A stretch of 49,146 bases of DNA from Bacteroidales bacterium (GTDB lineage Bacteria > Bacteroidota > Bacteroidia > Bacteroidales > UBA932), in the NCBI GenBank assembly GCA_017616655.1, contig JAFZXU010000059.1, forward strand, positions 1-49,146, read 5' to 3'. The notes under the pieces are model-generated. The model was given only the letters and a program-made list of their open reading frames with translations, made no database searches and had not been told where the DNA came from. How positions within the stretch are numbered: position 1 is the stretch's first letter; every line of letters begins with the position of its first letter. Shown piece after piece: positions 17,816 to 27,194 of this stretch. The position numbers and the translations under genes were made by a program.

Positions 17816-18295
17816 TTATGGTTCTATCAAGTCTTCTTCGTAAATCTTGAAAGTGTATCTCATATATGTTAAACTATAGCGAAAATGGCTATCAATTGAG
17901 CGTAAAAAGTTGGAATCGTTCAAATTAAAAAATTGCTTGTTTCGAGAATGTCTGTCTGCGTATGTCCATGTTCTGGAAAGAAATACGCCACAGGAGTCCA
18001 ACGAGACTGTGATATATGCATCTTGATAATTGTCAATAAAATGCTCAATAGTAATCATAGACTCATCAGAAAATGTCTTGGTTTCAGCAATTTGGGCAAT
18101 GTCCCCCGGTGGAATATCAAATTCGGTTCCAACGAAGCCTTGGCTCAAATTAGGTTCACAACTCTCAGCATTGGTAACGATATGTATTGTTTTGTCTGTA
18201 CAATTCATTATAAAAAGCGTTCCAAACCATAAATAATACTGAACACATCCTGTTAGAATGACGCCACACAACAAGAAGCATATTATCTTTTTCAT
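17816..18295 (-). CDS. Small lipoprotein of unknown function
   Basis: The 159-residue protein has a clear lipoprotein signal (MKKIICFLLCGVILTGC, Cys17). The mature part includes IPPGDIAQIAETKTF and ends KIYEEDLIEP. I do not recognise the family. Its start overlaps the stop of the metallopeptidase gene by 4 nt (ATGA), so both were built as a translationally coupled pair. If the upstream gene is truly broken, translation of this one may suffer. Base composition of this pair (17.8-20.1 kb) is visibly more A+T-rich than the flanking metabolic operons, which may reflect transfer. Confidence 0.7.
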   Translation of the reverse strand: MKKIICFLLCGVILTGCVQYYLWFGTLFIMNCTDKTIHIVTNAESCEPNLSQGFVGTEFDIPPGDIAQIAETKTFSDESMITIEHFIDNYQDAYITVSLDSCGVFLSRTWTYADRHSRNKQFFNLNDSNFLRSIDSHFRYSLTYMRYTFKIYEEDLIEP

Positions 18296-20070
18296 AGAGC
18301 GTATTTTGACATTTCCGATTCAATAGCGCTTGCTTTTGAAGGATATCTGATGCATAAACCTTCCAACAGAGAATCCATACTTTGAATATCAGGCGTTAAG
18401 CAAGAGAAAACTTCGTTAGGAGATAGTGTCCTATCAATTAGAAGTTGTGATAAAACTTTTACATAATCACCAAAGAAATAATGAGAGGATTGGCCCATAC
18501 GTTCCTGATTATCTAATACTCTGCTTCTTACATAATTCTCAATACTGAACGCATATGTCTCAGACACTTCGCAATAACCTTCGCCTTCAGTACCCGTTCC
18601 ACCGACACCATACAGATGCTCGTTGTTTCCGTGTGTCATTTCGTACCAGATCAGTTTCCCGTAATTCCATTCACCTATGGATGTGAAGTGACTGGCATGA
18701 GATAATTCATGGAACGTAACCGCATACAAATCCTCGTAAGTTTTATTGCGCGTTACAAGAAGAATATCCGGTCCCATTACATTAATTGCTGCCGCGATGA
18801 CTACGGAGATTCCAAAAATCCAGTTAAGACTTGCCAGATATGACAATACCGCACCTGAGCCGGACAAAACTCTCGAAGTTATCAGGTGCTTCATCATCGG
18901 AGCACCTCCGCCGACTGTCCCAAGATTCGCATTCATGCACCATAGCTTCATATTGGCAGGAGGAGGGGTTACTCCATTTAAAATGCCTGGGCCGATACAA
19001 GTGGAGTAATACTCATATGCAGCATTGTTTATGACCGACCAGGACCAAGGAGAATAATCCGAATTCCTGTTAAATTCTTTATTGAATGAATCAGGAGTCG
19101 TGCAGTTGTACACGGTAAAAGTTGCCGGTGCCAGAAAAGCATAATTTCCCCATAAAGTAAAATCTCTGACGTTTGAATATATAATGGATATGTTGGGCTT
19201 TGTAAATCTTTCGGGAATGTAATAATGGCCATTAACGTCCGTATATGCAGTACGCCATTTTATAAACTTTTGAGCGCGAATCTTTACTCATTTCACCGGG
19301 TGTGTCGTACTGCCGTTGTTGACACGGACATACCCGGATGGATACGCATTAGAAGTTCTTGTTAAATGGTTATCCTGCTTAACGCCGGCTATCTTATAGG
19401 CCATCGCTTCCAACTCGCTGGCTGAAACTGGCAATCTTCTCCCAGATCTTGTCCCGTCATCGTGTTCCGGCACATAACACTCATCGATAAGTTCACAGGT
19501 GATGGATTCATCTTCATTATCTTCTCCACCATCACTACCATCATTGCCGTCGTCGCCATCGCTCCCCTGACTGCTTGCATCCAGTTCTATCTCAACGTAG
19601 GATCCATTTCCTTCCGCTTCAAGAACCTCTTCGTATGGTATTTCCTCTGAAACATACTCGACAGGAACAGCCGTATAATACCAACCTGACTCTATTTCAG
19701 AAGGATCATCCGGGTTAAAGCAATATTCGGTGTCATCTTCAAATTCACAATCAAGCGGATAATCAAACATCTCCAGATCCAATGCATCAATTGATGCTAT
19801 TGCAGTCGTGTCAAACGGGCTGATGCGGACATAATAATCCGTAGCTTCCAATTCGAAAGAGTCACCTTCTATATCATTTCTTGTAGCCATCAAAGAATCA
19901 AGGGCGGCCTGCATTACTCTGAGTGAATAAGGATTAGTAACTCTTCTTCCCGTATGCACGGAATCCTTCATCACTTCGCTCGCATTTTCGTAATACTCAT
20001 TATCCTTTTCGCACGAAGACAAGAAAAAGATAAACGAGACAAACACAGTCAATAATAACCAGTTCTTCAT
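18292..20070 (-). pseudogene. Zinc metallopeptidase lipoprotein interrupted by an in-frame TGA
   Basis: Two open segments lie in one frame, separated only by TGA at 19288-19290 (codon 261 of 592). The first, from the ATG at 20070, has a lipoprotein signal (SSCEKD), a YYVRISPFD region, an Asp/Gly/Ser low-complexity stretch and ends GYVRVNNGSTTHPVK. Past the stop, coding resumes at once: VKIRAQKFIKWRTAYTDVNG, then HYYIPERF. PVK-G-VK followed by FxKW and YTDxNGxY is the usual layout of the transthyretin-like repeat in Bacteroides metallopeptidase lipoproteins, so the TGA very likely replaces a Gly codon GGA. The C-terminal part has HELSHASHF (HExxH zinc site) and a downstream Glu in GYCEVSETYAF, as in gluzincins. 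Read as a recent nonsense mutation; sequencing error or readthrough are alternatives. Confidence 0.8.
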
Positions 20071-20093
20071 CTTTTAAATGTATAAGTTTTATG

Positions 20094-20125
20094 CAAAAAT
20101 AGGTTAAGTTTGTGATTAGAACAAA
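20094..20125 (-). promoter_or_regulatory. Promoter (-33 TTTG, -7 TATTTTTG) for the metallopeptidase gene
   Basis: On the minus strand TTTG (20125-20122) and TATTTTTG (20101-20094) are separated by 20 nt, close to the usual Bacteroidetes spacing, and end 23 nt before the ATG at 20070. Confidence 0.6.
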
Positions 20126-20269
20126 CATAACCGTCTGTTTGTCTGTAATATAAAATAAAATTGCGGCGAGTGCGTTGTGGAGCGGCGGGATTTGGCCCAC
20201 GGTCACGCCGGGATGAAGTTCCGACGTGTGCAGGCCTGCACGGCGAAATCTTTGATCAAATCTGAATCG

Positions 20270-21196
20270 TTAGAAGACTTTGGAGAGAATTTCGCGGATG
20301 TTGACCGTGCGGCCCATCGTGTAGTAATGGATGGCCGGGACGCCATGGGCGACGAGGTCGGCGCTCTGGGCTATGCACCATTCCATGCCGGCTTCATATA
20401 CAGCCTCTTCGGTTTTGCAGGATTTCACTTCCCTGACCAGGTCTTCAGGAAGAGTAATGGCGAAAGATTCGGGCAGCGAGCGGAGGTGCTTGGTCATCGA
20501 CAAAGGCTTCAGTCCGGGGATAATGGGCACTGAGATGCCCACGGCGCGGCATTTCCTCTCGAACTCATAGAAGCGCTCATTGTCGTAGAACATCTGGGTT
20601 ATCACATAATCGGCCCCGGCATCCACCTTCTCCTTCAGGTGTGCGATATCCGCATCGAGGCTGGAGGCCTCGCGGTGCTTCTCGGGATATCCCGCCACGC
20701 CAACGCAGAAATCGGTCGGTACGGCATCTTTGATGTCGCTCTCCAGATAGCGTCCGCGGTTCATCGCGGCAATCTGGCTTACCAGTTCGCTGCAGTGGCT
20801 GTGGCCGCCGTTCTCAGCCTTGAAAGGCCCGGGAGCCGAGGTGTCGCCGCGCAGTGCCATCACGTTGTGTATGTCGAGGAAGCTCAAGTCAAGAAGCTCA
20901 TTCTCAAGCTCTTCCGCAGTGGCGTAGGCGCACAGCATGTGGGGAATCACCTCCACGGGGAAGCGCTTCATAACAGCCGCCGCTATAGCGACTGTGCCGG
21001 GACGCTTGCTGACAACCCTGCCGTCGGAGCGCTCGTCGCGGTGGCAGGTGAGATTCATAAAGGGAGGGCGGAACTCCATCAGCGGCTCGAGAGCGGAATA
21101 GAGCTGGTTGATGTCCCTGCCCTTCAGCGGCGGGACGAATTCAAGCGAAGGGAAGGGCCTGCCCTTGCGCTGCTCGATAATCTCAGTGACCTTCAT
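20270..21196 (-). CDS. metF: Methylenetetrahydrofolate reductase
   Basis: The 308-residue protein is a full-length MetF: FPSLEFVPPLKGRD carries the catalytic Glu, LTCHRDER the folate/flavin loop region, and MALRGDTSAPGPF and DYVITQMFYDNERF are family signatures. The FAD enzyme reduces 5,10-methylene-THF to 5-methyl-THF, the methyl donor used by MetH encoded just upstream. Its start lies 14 nt inside the end of metH, indicating coupled translation. No clear terminator follows; a perfect 14-bp palindrome (20228-20241, GTGCAGGCCTGCAC) is 29 nt past the stop. Confidence 0.96.
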   Translation of the reverse strand: MKVTEIIEQRKGRPFPSLEFVPPLKGRDINQLYSALEPLMEFRPPFMNLTCHRDERSDGRVVSKRPGTVAIAAAVMKRFPVEVIPHMLCAYATAEELENELLDLSFLDIHNVMALRGDTSAPGPFKAENGGHSHCSELVSQIAAMNRGRYLESDIKDAVPTDFCVGVAGYPEKHREASSLDADIAHLKEKVDAGADYVITQMFYDNERFYEFERKCRAVGISVPIIPGLKPLSMTKHLRSLPESFAITLPEDLVREVKSCKTEEAVYEAGMEWCIAQSADLVAHGVPAIHYYTMGRTVNIREILSKVF

Positions 21197-24100
21197 CGTT
21201 GCGGATATTGATATATCGGGCCTCGGGATGCGATATGAGCATGCCGCAGACCGAAGTGGCGGGAATCATTGAAAATGAGCTTGTCAATGCCATACCCAGC
21301 TTCTGCGCTTCAAGCAGCCGGAATGCCTCCGCCTTGAGCGAATGGTCGGGACAGGAGGGGTATCCGAAGGCGGGCCTGATGAGATGCGAGCCGCAGGAAG
21401 CCTCCTCAGAAAGCCATTCGGCCGCAGCTTCGGCAAGACGGGCGCAGAGAGCCTCGCGCAGAAGATGCGGATACTCCTTGCATCCCTCGCCGCAATGGGG
21501 GGAGAGGTCCCGTACCTTGACTACGAACAGACCGGCCCTGGAGGTCAGTCCGCTCTCCGCAGGCGGGAAGAAATCGGCAAGCGAGACATATCCCGTGAGG
21601 GAAGATGTGGAACGGCCCATCTCGAAACGGGAACCGGTCTCCGGCAGGAGGATGGCATTGCCCTCGGCACAGGCGTCGTAAAAACGGGCACGCACGGTCA
21701 CCTCCACGCTGCGGTTGATAATCATCCTGGAGAGCTCCGCCATGCCGTCTTCATAACTGCGGGCGGCTTCCGGGTTTTCCTCTACCAGTTTCCTGAAATC
21801 CCCGCGGAATCCCCAGAAGGAGAGGAACATGCTCCAGTCTATACGCCTGACCAGCCGCTCGACGGGCATGAACTGCTCGAATATCTCCTTTTGCCCGAAC
21901 CCTTCGGGTTGTACAAAGCTGTGTATCGGGAACTTGGGCGCAGCTGCAAGCGCCTCTTCGGGCGTCACGAAACTCTCGTTGCGGGATGCGTGCAGGTTGC
22001 GCAGTCTCTCCTGCGCCTCCCTGACCGATGCTGTGCATCCGGCGGGGTCCATAAGGTATCGGTTGACCATCGTGGCGCAGTCCGAAGCGCCTGAAGTATA
22101 GATTACTGCGTGGCTGTAGAGCGGCGCGAGCTTCACCGCGGTATGGAGCGCCGAAGTGGTGGCTCCGCCCACGAAAAGGGGGATTTCGAACCCTTCCGCC
22201 TCCATCATCCGGCAGAGTTCCTCCATATGCTTGAGGGATGGCGTGATAAGGCCGCTGATGCCCACAAAGTCGGGTTTATGCTCCTTTATCGCCTCGATGA
22301 TGGCCGGATTGTCCACCATCACCCCGAGGTCGATGACCTCGATTCCGTTGCAGGCCAGCACTACCGAGAGGATATTCTTTCCGATATCGTGGACGTCGCC
22401 GCTGGCAGTGGCGAGCACCATCCTGCGCCTGCGACCTTCGGATTCGCCGCCCTTTTCCATATAGGGCTCCAGCAGCGCAACGGCGTCGCGCATCACTTTC
22501 GCAGACTTTATCACCTGGGGCAGGAACATCTTTCCCTCGCTGAACATCGTGCCCACATTTTCCATTCCGCGCAGAAGCGGCCCTTCGATGATGGCGACGG
22601 GGGAGAGGGAGGCGCGGGCTTCTGACAGGTCCTCTTCCAGATAATCCGGAATGCCGCGCTGAAGGGCGTAGGAAAGCCTTTCTTCAAGCGGCAGGGAGCG
22701 CCACTCCTCCTTGCGTGAGGATGCGGCAGGAGTGCCGGCCTCCTCCGATTCCTTTATGCGGGTGGCAATGGCTGAGAGCCTTTCAACGGCCTCCGGATCG
22801 CGGTCCAGCACCACGTCTTCCGCAGCCTTGCGTAGCTCGGGGTCGAGGCTGTCGTAGGGCAGCAGGGCGCCTGCATTGACTATCGCCATGTCCAGCCCGG
22901 CCTCTATCGCGTGGTAGAGGAAAACGGAGTGCATCGCCTCGCGGACCGGGTTGTTGCCGCGGAAGGCGAATGAGAGATTCGAGACTCCTCCGGAAGTGTG
23001 GCATCCTGGCAGGTTGGCCTTGATCCAGCGGACCGCCTCGATAAAATCTACCGCATAGCGTGCATGCTCGGGGAATCCCGTTCCTATGGTCAGAATATTG
23101 ACGTCGAAAATAATGTCCTGTGGCCGGAATCCCGCCTTCGAGGTCAGCAGGCGGTAGGAGCGTTCGCAAATTGCAATCTTGCGCCCGTATGTGGTGGCCT
23201 GACCCTCTTCGTCGAATGCCATCACTATGACGGCGGCTCCGAGACGCTTGATTTCCAGCGCTTTGCGCAGGAACTCAGCTTCTCCCTCCTTGAGGGATAT
23301 GGAGTTTACGATGCAGCGTCCCTGGGTGTTTGTGATTCCCGCCAGGAGCGTCTCCCAGTCGGAGGAATCTATCATAAACGCCGCCCTGGCGATGTCGGGG
23401 TCGTTGGATATGATGCGGACGAAACGCTCCATCTCGGCCCTCGAGTCGAGCATCGCGTCGTCCATATTGATATCTATTACCGATGCGCCGTCCTCTATCT
23501 GCCTGCGCGCTATTGCTGCCGCGCTCTCATAATCTTTGGCTGCTATCAGCTTCGCGAACTTCCGGGAACCCGCCACGTTGGTGCGCTCGCCGACATTGAC
23601 GAAGTTACTCTCCTTCAGGTCGATGGGGATGCAGTCAAGGCCGGTCACAACAAGAGCGTCACTCTCTCCGGCGGGCACCTTTCGCGGCGGAATTCCTTCC
23701 AGCGCCTCGCGGAGCGCCTTGATATGAGCGGGCGTGGTGCCGCAGCAGCCTCCCGCTATGTTCAGAAGCCCCTCGCGCGCCATTGCAGACAACGTGGATG
23801 CCATATGCTCCGGAGTCTCGTCGTACTCTCCGGCCTCGTTGGGCAGCCCTGCGTTCGGGTGGATGCTGGTGAAGCATCCTGCAAACTTGGAAATGGCAGT
23901 CGCGGCTCCGGCAAGCCCTTCCGCCCCGAAAGAGCAGTTAAGTCCGAAACTGAAGAGGCCGTATCCCTCCACGGTGTGGTAGAGCGCCTCCACCGACTGC
24001 CCGGTCAGGAGCCTGCCGTTGCGGTCGTTGATTGTGGCAGAGAGCATTATGGGCAGCCTGATGCCGCTCTTCTCCGCCACCTTCGAAGCGGCATAGAGCG

Positions 24101-24578
24101 CCGCCTTGGCGTTGATTGGGTCGAAAACCGTCTCTATCAGCAGCAGGTCTGCTCCGGCCTCGGTCAGGGCCTCGATCTGGCTCTCATAATCCGCCGCCTG
24201 CTCGAAGAATGTGGCCGGGCGTGCCTCAGGATGAGTGGCATCCGCCGAGAGGGAGAGCATCTTAGAGGTGGGGCCTACGGAACCTGCTACGCATACCTTC
24301 CTGCCCGCCTCGACCGCCGCCTTCCGTGCGAGCCGGATTCCGGCCAGGTTGGCCTCCCGCCCCGCATTATTGAAGGTGTTTGCAGTAATTATGTCGGCTC
24401 CAGCCTCGATATAGGCCCTGTGGACGCAGAGGACCGCCTCCGGATTCTCCAGATTAAGCAGATCCGCCACTCCGGTCGAGGAACGCGCCCCCACCCGCTG
24501 GAGCATTGTGCCCATCGCACCGTCCAGAATCAGGATACGCCTCCCGATCTCCTGCCGTATATCGCAACTGCCACTCAT
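21183..24578 (-). CDS. metH: Cobalamin-dependent methionine synthase
   Basis: From the ATG at 24576-24578 the protein is 1131 residues, with all four MetH modules in order: homocysteine-binding barrel with zinc ligands in GLNCSFG (about 213) and GGCCGT (about 277), the methyl-THF (pterin) domain with NVGERTNVAGSRKF, the B12 domain with DVHDIGKN (His near 730, the lower axial cobalamin ligand), and the AdoMet activation domain ending with IRPAFGYPSCPDHS. It transfers the methyl group from 5-methyl-THF to homocysteine through cobalamin. It is the first gene of a metH-metF pair with a 14-nt overlap. A -7 box lies only 5 nt before the ATG. No room for a cobalamin or SAM riboswitch is left upstream. 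Confidence 0.96.
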   Translation of the reverse strand: MSGSCDIRQEIGRRILILDGAMGTMLQRVGARSSTGVADLLNLENPEAVLCVHRAYIEAGADIITANTFNNAGREANLAGIRLARKAAVEAGRKVCVAGSVGPTSKMLSLSADATHPEARPATFFEQAADYESQIEALTEAGADLLLIETVFDPINAKAALYAASKVAEKSGIRLPIMLSATINDRNGRLLTGQSVEALYHTVEGYGLFSFGLNCSFGAEGLAGAATAISKFAGCFTSIHPNAGLPNEAGEYDETPEHMASTLSAMAREGLLNIAGGCCGTTPAHIKALREALEGIPPRKVPAGESDALVVTGLDCIPIDLKESNFVNVGERTNVAGSRKFAKLIAAKDYESAAAIARRQIEDGASVIDINMDDAMLDSRAEMERFVRIISNDPDIARAAFMIDSSDWETLLAGITNTQGRCIVNSISLKEGEAEFLRKALEIKRLGAAVIVMAFDEEGQATTYGRKIAICERSYRLLTSKAGFRPQDIIFDVNILTIGTGFPEHARYAVDFIEAVRWIKANLPGCHTSGGVSNLSFAFRGNNPVREAMHSVFLYHAIEAGLDMAIVNAGALLPYDSLDPELRKAAEDVVLDRDPEAVERLSAIATRIKESEEAGTPAASSRKEEWRSLPLEERLSYALQRGIPDYLEEDLSEARASLSPVAIIEGPLLRGMENVGTMFSEGKMFLPQVIKSAKVMRDAVALLEPYMEKGGESEGRRRRMVLATASGDVHDIGKNILSVVLACNGIEVIDLGVMVDNPAIIEAIKEHKPDFVGISGLITPSLKHMEELCRMMEAEGFEIPLFVGGATTSALHTAVKLAPLYSHAVIYTSGASDCATMVNRYLMDPAGCTASVREAQERLRNLHASRNESFVTPEEALAAAPKFPIHSFVQPEGFGQKEIFEQFMPVERLVRRIDWSMFLSFWGFRGDFRKLVEENPEAARSYEDGMAELSRMIINRSVEVTVRARFYDACAEGNAILLPETGSRFEMGRSTSSLTGYVSLADFFPPAESGLTSRAGLFVVKVRDLSPHCGEGCKEYPHLLREALCARLAEAAAEWLSEEASCGSHLIRPAFGYPSCPDHSLKAEAFRLLEAQKLGMALTSSFSMIPATSVCGMLISHPEARYINIRNDEGH

Positions 24579-24583
24579 TTCTG

Positions 24584-24591
24584 CAAATATA
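24584..24591 (-). promoter_or_regulatory. Promoter -7 box (TATATTTG) abutting metH
   Basis: On the minus strand TATATTTG ends 5 nt before the metH ATG, so transcription would begin at about the start codon. It overlaps the T tract side of the upstream operon's terminator. Confidence 0.5.
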
Positions 24592-24598
24592 AAAAAGA

Positions 24599-24620
24599 AT
24601 GGCCGCATTCCTGCGACCAT
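24599..24620 (-). terminator. Terminator of the methylmalonyl-CoA decarboxylase operon
   Basis: A 9-bp stem (ATGGTCGCA / TGCGGCCAT on the minus strand, one G-U pair, GGAA tetraloop) is followed by TCTTTTTTATA, 23 nt after the beta-subunit stop codon. Confidence 0.8.
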
Positions 24621-24643
24621 CCCATAAAAACTTTCTGCGCCCG

Positions 24644-25786
24644 TTATCCGAGGAATCCGAGGAGCATACCGGCTGCGACTGCCGAACCGATGACGCCGGC
24701 CACGTTCGGGCCCATGGCGTGCATCATAAGGAAGTTGTTCGGGTCGTACTCGCGTCCCACGTTGTTCGATACTCGGGCTGCATCCGGCACTGCCGAAACG
24801 CCTGCGTTACCGATAAGCGGGTTGATCTTGTTGCCCTCCTTGAGGAAGATGTTGAAAATCTTCACGAAGAGCACACCGGTGAAGGTTGCGATCACGAACG
24901 AGCATGCATCGATGATGAAGATCCAGATGGAACGCCACTGCAGGAACTGGTCCGCCTGGGTGGAAGCACCTACGGTGATACCGATGAGGATGGTCACAAC
25001 GTCGATGAGCGGACCGCTCGCGGTGTTGGCCAGACGCTTCGTCACGCCCGACTCCTTGATGAGGTTGCCGAAGAAGAGCATACCCAGCAGAGGAATACCC
25101 GAAGGCACGATGAATGCCGTGAGGAGGAATCCGATGATAGGGAAGAGCTTCTTCTCGGTGGGGGAGACGGCTCTCGGGGGTTTCATCCTGATGAGACGCT
25201 CCTTCCTGGTGGTGAGCAGTCGCATGATAGGCGGCTGAATCACAGGCACCAAGGCCATATAGGAGTATGCCGACACCGCAATCGCACCCATCATATCTGG
25301 AGCCAGTCGGGAGGAGAGGAAGATGGCGGTAGGGCCGTCTGCGCCTCCGATGATACCGATAGCACCGGCCTGGGCGGGATCGAATCCGAATGCGAGCGAA
25401 ATAGCGTATGCGCCGAAGATACCGAACTGAGCGGCGGCGCCGATAAGCAGCAGCTTCGGGTTGGAGATCAGTGCGGAGAAGTCAGTCATCGCACCGATGC
25501 CGAGGAAGATCAGAGGCGGGTAGAAACCCTGCTTGACACCCTGATAGAGGATGTTGAGCACCGATCCCTCTTCATACACGCTGACCTTCAGGCCCTGGAA
25601 CAGAGGAATGTTACCGATGAGGATACCGAATCCGATAGGGACCAGCAGCATCGGTTCCCACTCCTTCTTGATACCGAGGTAGAGGAAGATCAGACCGAAG
25701 CAGATCATGATCAGATACTGGAAATTGCAGTTAGCAAATCCGGTAAACTGCCAGAACTGTTGGAGGTTTGAGATGATGTTTTCCAT
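24644..25786 (-). CDS. Na+-translocating decarboxylase, beta subunit
   Basis: The 380-residue polytopic membrane protein matches the OadB/MmdB/GcdB family: about nine or more helices, the GGADGPTAIF motif with the functional Asp, and a second polar motif (GNAGVSAVPDAARVSNNVG). It decarboxylates carboxybiotin and pumps Na+ out of the cell, using the energy of methylmalonyl-CoA (or oxaloacetate) decarboxylation. Operon content (epimerase and carboxyltransferase upstream) favours methylmalonyl-CoA. It starts 5 nt after the biotin carrier gene and is the last gene of the operon. Confidence 0.93.
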   Translation of the reverse strand: MENIISNLQQFWQFTGFANCNFQYLIMICFGLIFLYLGIKKEWEPMLLVPIGFGILIGNIPLFQGLKVSVYEEGSVLNILYQGVKQGFYPPLIFLGIGAMTDFSALISNPKLLLIGAAAQFGIFGAYAISLAFGFDPAQAGAIGIIGGADGPTAIFLSSRLAPDMMGAIAVSAYSYMALVPVIQPPIMRLLTTRKERLIRMKPPRAVSPTEKKLFPIIGFLLTAFIVPSGIPLLGMLFFGNLIKESGVTKRLANTASGPLIDVVTILIGITVGASTQADQFLQWRSIWIFIIDACSFVIATFTGVLFVKIFNIFLKEGNKINPLIGNAGVSAVPDAARVSNNVGREYDPNNFLMMHAMGPNVAGVIGSAVAAGMLLGFLG

Positions 25787-25791
25787 ACTGA

Positions 25792-26229
25792 TTATTCGAT
25801 AACTGCAAGTGTTGCGCCCTCAAGGACGGAGTCGCCCTTTTGGACCATAAACTGTTTGAGAGTACCGTCGCAGGGAGCCTCGATGGTGTTTTCCATCTTC
25901 ATAGCCTCGAGTACGAGGATGCCCTGTCCCTTCTTGACGGTGTCGCCTTCCTTGACGGAGAGACCGAGGACCACGCCCGGAAGAGGGGAGTTGACCTTGG
26001 TGCCTGCGCCTGCGGGAGCTGCGGGCTTGCTGACCTGAACTGCGGGAGCTGCGCCTGCTGCGGGGGTGGGACGGTTGATGATGGTGACGGGCTTCTTCTT
26101 GGTGACAGGCTTGTCGAACTCAACGGTATAAGGGGTTCCGTTGACCTCCACCTTGGCCTTGTTCTCTTCCACCTCGTCTATAGCGACGTTGTAGTCGTTG
26201 CCGTTGATTTTGAGCTTATATTCTTTCAT
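25792..26229 (-). CDS. Biotin carrier protein of the Na+-pumping decarboxylase (gamma)
   Basis: The 145-residue protein has an N-terminal beta-rich domain (MKEYKLKINGNDYNV), a Pro/Ala hinge at about residues 52-76 and a biotinyl domain with EAMKMEN, where K111 is the biotinylation site. The biotin arm carries CO2 from the carboxyltransferase to the membrane beta subunit. It lies 18 nt after the delta-subunit gene and 5 nt before the beta-subunit gene. Confidence 0.95.
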   Translation of the reverse strand: MKEYKLKINGNDYNVAIDEVEENKAKVEVNGTPYTVEFDKPVTKKKPVTIINRPTPAAGAAPAVQVSKPAAPAGAGTKVNSPLPGVVLGLSVKEGDTVKKGQGILVLEAMKMENTIEAPCDGTLKQFMVQKGDSVLEGATLAVIE

Positions 26230-26247
26230 TGTTTTCGCTTTTTGAAA

Positions 26248-27174
26248 TTACTTCTTTTTGATGACTGTGGGGGTCTGGCAGAATCCCTGGATGTGGGTGC
26301 TCCAAGGTGTGTAGGTGCGGTCCACGGGATTCATTGTGACAACGAAACTCTCGTCGTCGTGAGCCTCTTCATCGGCCATATAGAGATGCATCGCAGTTGC
26401 GATTGCTGCATAGGTCTCTGCAGGAACCTCGCCGAAGTCCGTCTTGACGGCAGCGGCAGCGCCCGTTCCGGCAGCGGCAGCAGCCTTCTTGTTGGACGCC
26501 TTGATGTTGGCGTTGCCGATGGCCTTGAAGATGAAGTAGAGGAGGATGAGGGCGGTGAAGACCACGGCCATCGCAGTGAGTGCGAGGATCCATCCGTAAG
26601 GGTCAATCTGCTTCATCTTGTCGGGCTTGGCGGCCTTGTCCACAGCGTGGTTGTTGGTGCTGGGAGAGGTGCGGTCGAGCACTGCCCATCCCTCACCGTT
26701 GCCGTCGATGGAGCCGAGTCCGTCCTGGCTGCGGCCGAAAGAGACATTCTCGGGAAGGTCGTGGCGCACCTTGATGCGGTCCACTATGCTCTTGCCGTCG
26801 CCTTTGGTGAAGATAATTTCGTTAGCGTTCTCAAGGTCGAAATTGACGTGGAACGTGCCGCGGAAAGGCTGGTTGTCTGCCCAGAAGAGAACGTGCTGAC
26901 GCGGTTTGATCTGGGTCTGTACATCGCCTCCCGGAATCTGGTATTTCTTGAGATTGTCGGGATCGTCCGAAAGGTAGCATCCTCCGATGTCCACCGTTCC
27001 GTACGATGCGTTGAAAAGCTCGAACCAGGCGCTCTGCTGCCCGAAGTCGTCCTGGAAGTCATCGGTATTGACCACCAGGTACTCGTTGAGGCGCATCTGG
27101 CCCTGGCTCTGTGCTCCGGCTGCAACCGCCAAAGTCAAACCGACAACCGTAAGGATGAGTTTAATACTTTTCAT
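26248..27174 (-). CDS. OadG-like delta subunit fused to an N-terminal lamin-tail domain
   Basis: The 308-residue protein has a signal peptide (to about residue 21, AGAQ), then a lamin-tail-like (LTD) beta domain at about 27-170 (RLNEYLVVN, WFELFNAS, GGCYLSDDPDNLKKYQIP and HVNFDLENANEI), a single membrane helix at about 193-217, an Ala-rich linker and a cytoplasmic tail ending WSTHIQGFCQTPTVIKKK. The helix plus tail is the OadG/MmdD type subunit that stabilises the decarboxylase complex. The periplasmic LTD extension is an addition relative to proteobacterial OadG, seen in Bacteroidetes as I recall. It lies 20 nt downstream of the carboxyltransferase gene. Confidence 0.85.
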   Translation of the reverse strand: MKSIKLILTVVGLTLAVAAGAQSQGQMRLNEYLVVNTDDFQDDFGQQSAWFELFNASYGTVDIGGCYLSDDPDNLKKYQIPGGDVQTQIKPRQHVLFWADNQPFRGTFHVNFDLENANEIIFTKGDGKSIVDRIKVRHDLPENVSFGRSQDGLGSIDGNGEGWAVLDRTSPSTNNHAVDKAAKPDKMKQIDPYGWILALTAMAVVFTALILLYFIFKAIGNANIKASNKKAAAAAGTGAAAAVKTDFGEVPAETYAAIATAMHLYMADEEAHDDESFVVTMNPVDRTYTPWSTHIQGFCQTPTVIKKK

Positions 27175-27194
27175 CTTGTCTTGTCAGGTTTTGA

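Noticed and set aside
24579-24643. Cobalamin or SAM riboswitch upstream of metH
   Set aside because: Only 65 nt separate metH from the next gene and they hold a terminator and a -7 box, leaving no room for an aptamer.
22998-25238. 746-codon plus-strand frame opposite metH and the decarboxylase beta gene
   Set aside because: It spans two well-identified minus-strand genes and the terminator between them; no protein family is recognisable.
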